NCBI GenBank assembly: GCA_013152945.1
Contig: JAADFL010000205.1
Coordinates: 28,657-92,656 of the forward strand
Direction of reading: 5' to 3'
Source: Deltaproteobacteria bacterium
GTDB lineage: Bacteria; Myxococcota_A; JAADFL01
DNA: 64,000 bases
Shown here piece by piece: positions 28,037 to 36,900 of this stretch. The notes beneath the pieces were generated by a model. It was not told where the DNA came from and did not search any database. It was given only the letters and a program-made list of their open reading frames with translations. Position 1 is the first letter of the stretch. Each line of letters opens with the position of its first letter. A program made the position numbers and the translations under genes.

Positions 28037-28726
28037 ATGCTGGCTAGAGATATTGAAAAAGATGGTGGCGCAAGGAGTCTTTCCGAAGCGGAATCAATGG
28101 CGATCCTGGAAGAGTTCGGTATACCCCTGGTAGGCCAGAGAAAAGTCCGCGATTTGGATGATGCATTGAAAGCAGCCTCTGACTTGGGCTATCCGGTTGT
28201 GTTGAAGGCATGTGCAGAAGGCCTGGCCCACAAGACGGACAAAGGGCTGGTCAGACTTCACCTGAATGATGAATCAGACCTGTCAGCGGCATTCGATGAT
28301 TTGGTGGGAAAGCACCATGGTGAATTCATTATCCAGGAGCAACTCGAAGGCGCAAGGGAGATCATGGTTGGAGGAATCAGGGATCCACAGTTCGGTCCAT
28401 GCGTTTCTTTCGGCATCGGCGGTGTCATGACAGAACTGTTGGATGATGTCGTGTTCAGGGTCGCGCCTGTAAGCCGGGTGGAAGCGGGAGAGATGCTCGA
28501 AGATATAAGGGGTAATCGGATTCTCGATACTTTCAGGGGTGAGAGTGCGATAGATCGGGATATTCTCGTGGGAACAATTATCGGCCTGTCAGACCTGATG
28601 GTGCAAAGAGGTGATATAAGAGAGGTGGATATCAACCCCATGATCGTGAGAAGAGATGGAAGACCCGTGGCTGTCGATGCACTTATAATAGTAGCAACAC
28701 AAGCAGAGCAGGCAAAACACGTTTAA
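28037..28726 (+). CDS. ADP-forming acyl-CoA synthetase beta subunit (ATP-grasp)
   Basis: A 229-residue ATP-grasp protein of the type forming the beta subunit of ADP-forming acetate-CoA ligase; these make ATP from acyl-CoA. Start ATG 28037 has AAGGAGG at ideal spacing. Signature blocks: LEEFGIPLVGQRKVRD, GYPVVLKACAEGLAHKTDKG (nucleotide-binding) and FGIGGVMTELLDDVVFRVAP with VDINPMIV. The length equals a free beta subunit; the alpha subunit (CoA-binding, phospho-His) is not adjacent and must be elsewhere or absent. The next gene, 30 bases on, is a PEP/pyruvate-binding protein, likely co-transcribed. Together they suggest energy conservation in anaerobic acyl-CoA or pyruvate metabolism, but the exact substrate is unknown. 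Confidence 0.86.
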   Translation: MLARDIEKDGGARSLSEAESMAILEEFGIPLVGQRKVRDLDDALKAASDLGYPVVLKACAEGLAHKTDKGLVRLHLNDESDLSAAFDDLVGKHHGEFIIQEQLEGAREIMVGGIRDPQFGPCVSFGIGGVMTELLDDVVFRVAPVSRVEAGEMLEDIRGNRILDTFRGESAIDRDILVGTIIGLSDLMVQRGDIREVDINPMIVRRDGRPVAVDALIIVATQAEQAKHV

Positions 28727-28756
28727 CCGGAATAAGACCAAAGGAAAACGTTGGCA

Positions 28757-30493
28757 ATGAGTTTTGAAGACAACCTGAAACAGTTGCCCCAGGAGCATCA
28801 TGGTCCTTTGGTGAAACTGGGAAAGGGTGAACTCGGGGGAAAGGCAAGGGGTTTGTCCTTCCTGGAATCCCTCCTCGACATGTATGACTTGAGGCACGAA
28901 TTCTCCCCGCACCTGGTGTCTGTGCCCGAGACCACGGTTCTTGCGACTGCCGAGTACGAGCGATTCCTTGACAGGAATTCTCTCTGGAATTTCGCGGGTA
29001 GAGATGACAAGGAAATTCAAGGGGCCTTTCTCAAAGGCTCTTTCGCCCCTGAAACCGAGAGGGCGCTCGAAAGATATTTACGCACACACAAGAAGCCGCT
29101 GGCCGTGCGTTCCTCGTCATTGAACGAGGATGCATACAATCACCCTGCTGCCGGCCTGTACAAGACCTACATGCTTCCGAATTCATCCCCAGACCCTGAA
29201 AAAAGGAAGAAGCAGTTGCTGGATGCGGTAAAACTCGTATATGCAAGCACGCTCTGCGAAGCACCGACAATGTACATGAGGAATCACAGCCTTCCGGTAG
29301 ATGAAGAAAGGATGGCCGTGGTGCTCCAGGAAGTGGTGGGCGCGGCCAAACAGGATGTCTATTACCCCTTGTGCGCCGGAACGGCCCAGTCGATCAATTA
29401 TTTTCCTGTAGGCAGAATGAAACCCAAGGACGGTGTGGTTGCCCTGGTATTCGGCCTGGGAAAAAGGGTGGTTGATGGTATTGATGCATTGAGATTTTCC
29501 CCTCGTCACCCGACGATAATCCCGCAGTTTGCTACTTCCGCGGATATGCTTAAGAATTCCCAAAAGGCATTCTATGCCGTAAATTTGTCTGCAAAGGATC
29601 GTGACCTCACCGGCAATGAGATGGATACACTCGTCGAATTGCCCGTATCCGGTGCTGAAGGACATGATACCCTGGAAATGGTTGCATCAACATTTGTGCA
29701 GGAAGAGGGCATGATGTATCCCGGTACTGCGCGACAGGGCCGCCGGATTGTCACTTTCGACGCTCTTTTAAAGGGAGGAAGGTTTCCAATGGCCAGAATC
29801 ATTTCAAGGGTCCTGGCCCTTGCCGAGGATGGCTTCGGATCCCCTGTGGAGCTGGAGTTTGCAGGGACAATGGATGAGTCCGGCCCTCCCCGGGGAATAG
29901 TGCACCTGTTGCAGGCCCGCCCAATGGCAGGTGTACTCGACAGGGACAGGATTAAGATGCCCGAGATATCTCAAGAGCAGCTCGTGCTGCGCACGAACAA
30001 GGTCTTGGGACGTGGAAGCAAGGACGACATTAAAGACATTTTATGGGTGGATCCCAAACATTTCGATCTTTCCAAGACGCACGAAACAGCGCGGGCCCTG
30101 GCCAGGATGAACAGGTCTTTTGAAGAGCAGTCCAAAAAATATATCCTGATGGCTCCGGGCAGGCTTGGAAGCACCAATCCAAGGCTCGGATTGCCGGTGA
30201 AGTATCCCCAGGTCTCTGCCGCAGTATTGCTGGCCGAATTGAGTACAGAAGAATTTTCAATTGAACCTTCGCAGGGTACCCACTTTTTCCATAATGTGCT
30301 TGCCGGCGGAGTACTCTATATTTTCCTGGACACTACAAGAGGGGATTACCTGGACCTGGAATGGTTGAGGGGCCTGCCAAGAAAGGCAAAGGATTCAGAC
30401 TTGGTCCACAGCGTGTCCGATGAGCCCCTGCATATCAGGGGTGATGCTTCGATACCCAGGATCATGGTTTTCAGGCATGGGGCTCCCGAATAA
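28757..30493 (+). CDS. PEP/pyruvate-binding protein without His domain
   Basis: A 578-residue protein. ATG 28757 is used; a TTG at 28751 is equally near AAGGA. Residues 20-400 resemble the N-terminal ATP-grasp of PEP synthase and pyruvate phosphate dikinase: GKGELGGKARGLSFL, KKPLAVRSSSLNEDA, MAVVLQEVVG and HLLQARPM. The swivelling phospho-His domain (TGG.THAA.. type) and the PEP barrel are missing, so it cannot do the full PEP synthase reaction. The C-terminal 180 residues carry SQGTHFFHNVLAGGVLYIFL, a block conserved in other short family members. Possible roles are phosphotransfer to a partner or regulation; the adjacent acyl-CoA synthetase subunit is the obvious partner. No close experimental homologue is known to me. 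Confidence 0.82.
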   Translation: MSFEDNLKQLPQEHHGPLVKLGKGELGGKARGLSFLESLLDMYDLRHEFSPHLVSVPETTVLATAEYERFLDRNSLWNFAGRDDKEIQGAFLKGSFAPETERALERYLRTHKKPLAVRSSSLNEDAYNHPAAGLYKTYMLPNSSPDPEKRKKQLLDAVKLVYASTLCEAPTMYMRNHSLPVDEERMAVVLQEVVGAAKQDVYYPLCAGTAQSINYFPVGRMKPKDGVVALVFGLGKRVVDGIDALRFSPRHPTIIPQFATSADMLKNSQKAFYAVNLSAKDRDLTGNEMDTLVELPVSGAEGHDTLEMVASTFVQEEGMMYPGTARQGRRIVTFDALLKGGRFPMARIISRVLALAEDGFGSPVELEFAGTMDESGPPRGIVHLLQARPMAGVLDRDRIKMPEISQEQLVLRTNKVLGRGSKDDIKDILWVDPKHFDLSKTHETARALARMNRSFEEQSKKYILMAPGRLGSTNPRLGLPVKYPQVSAAVLLAELSTEEFSIEPSQGTHFFHNVLAGGVLYIFLDTTRGDYLDLEWLRGLPRKAKDSDLVHSVSDEPLHIRGDASIPRIMVFRHGAPE

Positions 30494-30618
30494 GATCATC
30501 GGCGACAGCTTGATTTTTCGGCAAGGTCTCAATATGCACTAATTTTGACTCTTGGGGTTACCTGTCACCCGGGCGGCGGCTCTTTATTGTTTCCGGGAAA
30601 GATCACTCGCTTATAAAA

Positions 30619-31350
30619 TCATACGGTTGCAGGATCTTTGAACGGCCGGGCAGAGCCGTCCAAGTAATCTACTATGGCGGACAGCTCGTTGCGCACACGA
30701 GGTGAACCTATACTCTTGAGAGTTTTTCTCAACTCCGGCACGATATCAGGACCGGCTTTCAGAAGAATTGCAGCAATGTTTTCGTCTGCATTGTTGTTTT
30801 TTCCCAATTCTTGGACCAGGTTTTCCAGGCAGGCTTCACGTGAGGAATTCAGTATATTGGATACTGCAACAATATCGGGCTTGGTGCCTGACTCTATCAA
30901 ATACCTGACAGCGGGTGGGCCCACCAACTCCAGTATTCTCCTTCCGCTGGCCTGCATTCCGCGATCATAAGGATGTTGTAATAATGTTCTGGCATAAGGA
31001 ACAGCTTGGCTTCCAAAAGCTGCAATGAGTTCTTCAAGCATTCGGCGGGAGCGTTCACCGCTGGGCCATCCCGCTCTGAAGTCTGCATGGCCAAGGGCCA
31101 TGAACAATCTCTCGAGGACATCCGGTCCCATTGCAACCAGGTGATCCGTCACCTTTTTTGCCCTTGCCTTGTCTGAACGAGCGAGGTCATGAAGCAGTTG
31201 GCTTATCCTGTCCCTGGGATGTTCGCTCACATCATCCGGGTCGCCTTCATGATGTTTTCGCGAGAGTAACCTGGTGACAAACGGGATACCCAGAAAAACA
31301 AGGATTACTATGACTGCAACCATTGAAAAGAGTTCGTTCGAATCAGACAT
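30619..31350 (-). CDS. Membrane-anchored HEAT-repeat-like protein
   Basis: A 243-residue protein starting at ATG 31350, with AAAGGA upstream; the longer frame to 31386 has no binding site. One N-terminal membrane helix (about 8-26, VAVIVILVFLGIPFV) and a soluble helical rest. The repeats are helical pairs, e.g. LLHDLARSDKARAKKVTDHL, VPYARTLLQHPYDRGMQ and AAILLKAGPDIVPELRKTL, typical of HEAT/armadillo scaffolds. It is convergent with the PEP-binding gene and has no operon partner. Role unknown; presumably protein-protein binding at the membrane. Confidence 0.72.
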   Translation of the reverse strand: MSDSNELFSMVAVIVILVFLGIPFVTRLLSRKHHEGDPDDVSEHPRDRISQLLHDLARSDKARAKKVTDHLVAMGPDVLERLFMALGHADFRAGWPSGERSRRMLEELIAAFGSQAVPYARTLLQHPYDRGMQASGRRILELVGPPAVRYLIESGTKPDIVAVSNILNSSREACLENLVQELGKNNNADENIAAILLKAGPDIVPELRKTLKSIGSPRVRNELSAIVDYLDGSARPFKDPATV

Positions 31351-31879
31351 GGAGTATCCTTTCTCCTGGATTGATAATGTTAGCACCCACCGATGCCAAA
31401 GTCCAACATACCGGTTGGGCTTGTGACAGCCGAGTGAAAATGTCAGTGCCAGGGTACCTGGAGAAAAGCTCGAAAATACCGGGCTTGGGATAGATACCGT
31501 CTTGTAGTCGTTAAAGATACCAAGGACACTTATATGAAGGAACTCATCAAAGCCAAATACATTATAGAATTACCTGGTCAGGGGTCCCTGGTTGGCCCCT
31601 GGCAGGCGATGGACAAGTAACGGGCGGGAACGGAATTACAATCCTGCTCTATGGGCGGTTTGAGATAACATAATGAAATGGCGTTGGTTTTTGGCGACTA
31701 AAAGCCGCTGCGGGAGCAGCCTCCGTCCCCTGCCTGCCGATGAGGCGCCTGCGTTTGGTTGGGGAGGATCTGGCGGAGCCCCTGGTGGGTTGCGCCAATC
31801 GCAGCGCCATAATATGATATTACTTACAAAAAAAGTAGGATACCTTGCTTCTTGTACATGGGTATCCGGGAGTGATGCG
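31351..31879. other. Intergenic region with possible gene remnant
   Basis: Upstream of the rhodanese gene. An open frame at 31438-31620 without start codon encodes a protein-like end (listed separately). The part from 31690 to 31800 is GC-rich and differs from the AT-rich flanks, which may be a remnant of inserted DNA. No transposase or RNA gene is visible. Confidence 0.4.
31438..31620 (+). pseudogene. Possible truncated gene end
   Basis: After the stop at 31435 the frame stays open for 60 codons and ends with TAA at 31618-31620. The translation has a coherent, charged protein-like composition (WDRYRLVVVKDTKDTYMKEL and EL-PGQGSLVGPWQAMDK) but there is no usable start or binding site. I take it as the C-terminal remnant of a lost gene; family not recognised. 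Chance cannot be excluded. Confidence 0.3.
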
Positions 31880-32515
31880 ATGTCACGTATATCAAGGACA
31901 ATTTCACAGGTGCTTTCAATTGCCGTGGTGTCTGCGCTTGCCCTGGTTATTGGCTGCAATGTCCAGGGCGACTCGTCCGGCAGCGACAACTGCGGCTGCC
32001 CGGAGCACGGCGAGCAGGAGCTCCGGCAGGAGCGAGCCTACGAGTTGCCGGGAGACGCCGAGAACTCCACAGAGCCCGATTCGGACAGCAATCTCGAGGC
32101 CGACCTGGTACAAGAGCCGGAGACCGAGGTGCATGCAGACGAGAGCGAGGCACAGGAATCGTCCCTGCCTTGCCCTCCACAAGAGGCTCACCTGGTACAC
32201 GACGTGTCGGTCCACGAGTTGCACGCCGAGATCCAGGGAGGAACCAGCCTCGCGGTGGTGGACGTGCGGGAACCCACGGAAACCGCATCCGGAATAATCG
32301 AGGGAGCACTCCTGTACCCGTGGATAAGCGGCGTGCTACGCCGGGAGCACGAGAGCCTTCCCGAGGGTGTACCGTTGTATGTAATCTGTGCATCCGGAGG
32401 ACGTAGCTCGCCTGCTGCCTCCTTCCTGGCAGGCGCCGGCCACACCTGCGTGCACAACGTGCTGGGAGGCATGAACGCCTGGAAAGCGGCTGGATATCCC
32501 ACGACCGGGCCGTGA
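31880..32515 (+). CDS. Rhodanese-domain lipoprotein
   Basis: A 211-residue lipoprotein. ATG 31880 has GGGAG seven bases upstream. Signal peptide to the lipobox LVIGC. Residues 30-95 are an acidic, polar spacer (EPDSDSNLEADLVQEPETEV). Residues 100-205 are a rhodanese domain: VDVREPTETASGIIEGALLY and the active loop VICASGGRSSPAA, where Cys is the sulfur carrier. The loop CASGGRS is of standard length and intact. It should carry sulfane sulfur or act in sulfide or cyanide detoxification in the outer envelope. The gene is GC-rich relative to its surroundings. Confidence 0.88.
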   Translation: MSRISRTISQVLSIAVVSALALVIGCNVQGDSSGSDNCGCPEHGEQELRQERAYELPGDAENSTEPDSDSNLEADLVQEPETEVHADESEAQESSLPCPPQEAHLVHDVSVHELHAEIQGGTSLAVVDVREPTETASGIIEGALLYPWISGVLRREHESLPEGVPLYVICASGGRSSPAASFLAGAGHTCVHNVLGGMNAWKAAGYPTTGP

Positions 32516-32935
32516 ACAAGCCTTGATTACAGTGATACTGCCGGGTCCCTGTTGCATAATATAAAAATTGACAAGCATTAGAGGAGATATAAGCCGCCAA
32601 CTGTACATGCTGCCGCCCTCTGGCGATCACTTCGTCAGAGTTCACTCCAGGTGTGCTATCTCTCTTTCCGATATGCAAGAGTGCACATCGTCTTTGCCTG
32701 GATCATGGTTGTACATCCTTGCTCTACGTTTCATCCGTGCCCAAGGGACAACGTATGTCTGTCAGGCATATGCATTCCCGGTGACTGCTGTTTTGGCATT
32801 TCAGACAGGAACTCGACGGCGGCCCTCCTTGCAAATAAATATAAAACATGGGATCAGCCGGGCCGGTTTAGTCGACGCTGTGGACAACTTGTCGAGGCTG
32901 TTATAAAAGATTGAGATTGCATGGAGGATACGGAC
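32516..32935. other. Intergenic region with Cys-rich remnant
   Basis: Between the rhodanese lipoprotein and the outer-membrane protein. A frame at 32651-32914 codes for a Cys-rich piece (listed separately). Otherwise nothing recognisable. The GGAGG of the next gene lies at 32923-32927. Confidence 0.4.
32651..32914 (+). pseudogene. Possible Cys-rich surface-protein remnant
   Basis: An 87-codon frame whose middle part, HPCSTFHPCPRDNVCLSGIC followed by IPGDC, has the spacing C..C..C..G.C..G.C seen in the Cys-rich block of the Asp-Thr lipoprotein at 25919 (CSTDNDC, CDSGKC). The ends do not look coding, and there is no signal peptide or binding site. Probably a broken lipoprotein copy; chance is possible. 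Confidence 0.3.
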
Positions 32936-33877
32936 ATGGGAAAAAAAGAAAAAATATTTACCGGCAGTACAATTTCATTGCTGTGTACGTTGATCTTTAC
33001 ACTGTCGTACTCTGTCTCCTCTCTCGCATGGGAACCCGATCCTCGCAGGAACCTGGTTCCCGATGCCAGGCCATTGGCAATGGGTGAGGCTTTCAGGGCC
33101 ATATCGGTCGGCAATTCAGCCCTGTATTACAATCCGGCCGGCCTGGCCTTTTTCCCTACCTATTCGATCGAAGCCAACTATACTTATCAATCATGGGTAA
33201 GCGGCCACGTGGCTCAAGTGTCCATAGCCGACACAAAATCAAACCCGTACGTCGGCGCAGTAGTGGGTTATTCGTACGGCCATTTCGACGGTAATCCCCT
33301 GGGCAAAGGCGACAAGTTCTCTTATCATTCAACAAGGCTCGGCCTTTGTTTCCCCCTGGTGAAGGACACCCTGGCCCTGGGGCTCGGTTCTCACTACATG
33401 AATTCCAAGAAGGATGATCACCAGGCTGACAACTTCCTATCCCTGGACGTATCGCTCCTGGCCAAGATCGGGCACGTAGTATCTCTTGCAGTCGTAGGAC
33501 ACAACCTGACCAATCCTGCCTCACAAAGCGCGCCCATGAGCATTGGTTCAGGTGTTGCGTTCCAACCCTTCGGCTCGTTGCTCCTGGCCTTTGACGTGGT
33601 GGCCGACTTTCAAAGTGCAAAGGGAACGGCAATGGAATATCACACAGGGGCGGAGTATCAGATTCTTTTCGGTCAAGGCAAAGGAGGCGGGCAGGTCATT
33701 GCCTTGAGGGGCGGGTATATATACGACGATGTGAGGGACAGACAGTTCGTGTCCGGCGGACTGGCCTATGTCAACCCGGGCGGCGCCCTGGAATTTTCCT
33801 TTAGACAGGGAGTGGCCGGAAGCGGCACATCGGACAAGGACAGCATCTTCTCGTTTTCCCTCAAGCTTTTTTTGTAG
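32936..33877 (+). CDS. Outer-membrane barrel protein (PorV/TraF-like)
   Basis: A 313-residue outer-membrane protein. ATG 32936 has GGAGG eight bases upstream. A signal peptide of about 33 residues ends near SSLAW. The mature start, LAMGEAFRAISVGNSALYYN followed by PAGLAF, is the hallmark of PorV, PorQ and UPF0164/TraF-type 14-strand barrels, where the AxxGNP-like loop plugs the barrel. The rest alternates beta strands, ending in the Phe-terminated strand SFSLKLFL, typical for Bam insertion. PorV-like proteins act in secretion of cargo with C-terminal signals; whether this one helps export the many secreted enzymes in the window is only inference. Confidence 0.83.
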   Translation: MGKKEKIFTGSTISLLCTLIFTLSYSVSSLAWEPDPRRNLVPDARPLAMGEAFRAISVGNSALYYNPAGLAFFPTYSIEANYTYQSWVSGHVAQVSIADTKSNPYVGAVVGYSYGHFDGNPLGKGDKFSYHSTRLGLCFPLVKDTLALGLGSHYMNSKKDDHQADNFLSLDVSLLAKIGHVVSLAVVGHNLTNPASQSAPMSIGSGVAFQPFGSLLLAFDVVADFQSAKGTAMEYHTGAEYQILFGQGKGGGQVIALRGGYIYDDVRDRQFVSGGLAYVNPGGALEFSFRQGVAGSGTSDKDSIFSFSLKLFL

Positions 33878-33946
33878 GGTGGGATTCAATAATGCAAATT
33901 TCGATGACAGATGGGAACAGATAGCAGGGCACGATGATTGACCATG

Positions 33947-36900
33947 TTATTTTTTTTCATCCGCACCAATGTCCGGGTGACCGTCCTCCGCTCTTGAGTC
34001 CCCTTCGAAGTCTTTTTTTACATCCAATATTTCCGGATTACCGTCTATAGTTTCCGGTGCACCTGAATCAATACACGCTGATCTATTGTCCAGGTGCCAA
34101 TCTCCATTGACAATGTTGCTCCAGTCCGGATTCACGAAATCAGGATTGTCATCAATATTCCTGGCCGGTCGCACTGCGGACCCAAAGTGATTGTTTATCC
34201 AGGTAAGGTTTCTGTCCTGGTCACCCTGGCTCGTACTGTCATTGTACAGGCTGTCCAAACTCGTGCTGTCGAAGTCATTATTCCAGACTATGGACGGCTC
34301 CAACCTGGGAGCAAACTCGTAAATGCCGTAAGCTCCATGGGTCAGCACATTGGAAATAAGTTGTAGCCTTCCTATCGGCTCATCGCTGTTGCTGTCCGAC
34401 CAGAGACAAATCGATGAAGAGAATGCACTCGCAGACCCGGCCAGGATGACATTGTGAAACACTACGGGATCCAGGCTTTCATTTGACTCGGGCAGGAAGA
34501 AGCCAAGTCCGCAGGTGTCTTCCGAATCGCCTCCATGTATAATATTGTTTATTACGATTGCAGTGGAGCTGTCCAGGCCGAGGCCTGTGCAAGGCATTCC
34601 GCACGTATCACCGCCTGTGATTTGGTTGGAATCTATTATGACCGGGTTGTTGTCCTGTGCCACTGTCACTCCCTTTATAAGAATTCCATCACAATGAATG
34701 TTCTGCCTCCACCGGCCGCCGTTGTCACAACTTGGTCCGACTATATGGTTATGCCTTATAACAGGAGTCGCACCGTTTTCTACCAGTACGGCCTGACCAT
34801 TTTCATCATCATAGAATCTCCTGTCCCTGACATTACCCCCAATGATGGTGTTCCATTCCACCAGGGGCGAGGCAGCGCCGCCGGAAATAAAGAGCCCCCT
34901 CAAGTAGGAAGCCTGACCGGTAATTATCCCGTTTCCTGCAAAAGTCGGACTGGCACTGTCCATCCTAACTGTGTAAGCAGTGGTATTTCCGCCTCCTGCA
35001 TCATTGCCGTGGAAAATACAACCCCTGACCTCTACGTCTCTCGTGACACCGGGAGCAAAGGTGAAGCCGTTGTTTTGGTCGGTATATACATTGGTTGGAA
35101 AGTTATTGGGATCCAAGAGCCATGAACCCGGATTGTAACCGCAAAACAGGCTGGCGTCTGCCGGAATCTGAAATGTTTCGTTGTATTCACCCCCGGCCGT
35201 CAGTACACCGGTTATGAACCCATTAACCCCTGTCAACTCGGATGCCCTGGCAAGCCCCCTTGTGATGGTAAGGCATGGTTGTGTCCTGGTGCATGGATTG
35301 GAATCGTCGCTGCCCGACGACTGGGATACATAGGCTGCTGATTGGCCGGCGCCGTTTTCCGAAATATCAATCTTTACCGTATCCTGGTCCGTGCCGCCGT
35401 CTCCGTCGTCGACGGTAAGGGTTATGTCCCAAGTGCCAACAGGCAACCTGATAGTGGGATTGGCGCCGTCCGCTACATGAACCCCGCTGATGGACCACGA
35501 GTATGAAAGCTGGTCGCCATCCTGGTCCGTGGATCCGGTGCCGTCCAGATGCACCGGGGTCAACGTGGCATTAGCGATGAGATTTTGATTGTTTCCAGCA
35601 TCCGCAATAGGTGGATTGTTCATGGAATTGACGGAAACAGCGTCATGTGCCACGCCGTTGCAGCCGTCTCTAACTTCCAGATCAAGTGTAAAGACTCCTT
35701 TTACATCAGGTGTGAACCTTGGAATCAACGTATCGCGACCATTGATATCCGTGTTGGAAAGACTGCTTCCTTGCGGTCTTGCCGCAAAACTCCAGATGTA
35801 GGCCAATGGATTGCCGTCGGGATCGGAGGCAGAGCCGGAAAGAGCAATTTCGTGAAGGTTGAGCACCGAAGTATCCTGCCCTGCATTGGCTAAAGGATCC
35901 CTGTTTGAAAGGATGGTGATTTGCAGGTCTTTTTGTACCGTATCCGGTTGTTGGTCGGTGACCGAAGCAGTGAAGGCAAGTGCCCCTGCAGTAGCCTTGT
36001 ACGGAATACCGTGCAATACACCGGATGAATCCAGCATGAGCCCGGCCGGTGCAAGGTTGTTTCCCGCCTCTGTCCAGGAGTACGGAGATACGCCCCCGGT
36101 TGCCTGTAAGCTGTAACTCCCGTAGTCCACGCATTCCCTGGCCTGTGGCAGGTCCGTGCTGTTCGTGACTATTTGCAGGGCTGGAGGTGTTACAACGATG
36201 TCCACGTTCTGCGAGTCTGTTCCGCCGTCGTTATCATTTACGGTCAGCCGCAATGTAAATGTCCCGGCCACATCAGGTATAAACCATGCCCGGCTCGCAT
36301 TCGCTCCGTTGATATCGGAACCGTCCAGAATGCTGTCTGTCGGTTTTGCAGCAAACTCCCAAGCATAGCCGATTGTATCACCGTCAGGATCACTCGATCC
36401 CGTGCCATCCAGATCGACCCTGTTGCCTGTTTCAGCCGATGCCGGGGCAACTACCAAAGCTTTCGGAGCATTATTCAATGCCGTGGCAGTGACTTGTGCG
36501 CTGCTTGAACCACCGCAACCATCAGTGAGGGCTAGCTCCAAGACGTAGTCACCCTTCTTGTCGGGGAAGAAGGAACAATGTGTCGAGTCGGAGCCGACAA
36601 GATTCGAGTCCGTGATGGTGCTGCCTGTTGGTTTCGAAACCAGGCTCCACGAGTAGGTGAGAGGATTGGCATCAGGGTCGCTGCTGCCGCTTCCATCCAG
36701 GACGAGCTGTGACAGGTTGGGCCCCGAAACATTGTTCCCGGCATCTGCCGTTGGATCGCGGTTGGGCAGAACAATTAAATCCAGGCTGCGGTCGGCCGTT
36801 GCATTATCATGATCCGTGACCCTGGCCGTGAACGTATAGGTGTTTGCAGTGCCGGGATCAGGCCTGCCTTGAATTATGCCGTTGGAGAGCAACTGTAATT

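Noticed and set aside
31636-31989. 117-residue minus frame near the rhodanese gene
   Set aside because: Antisense to the signal peptide part of a well-supported gene, Pro/Arg-rich, no binding site.
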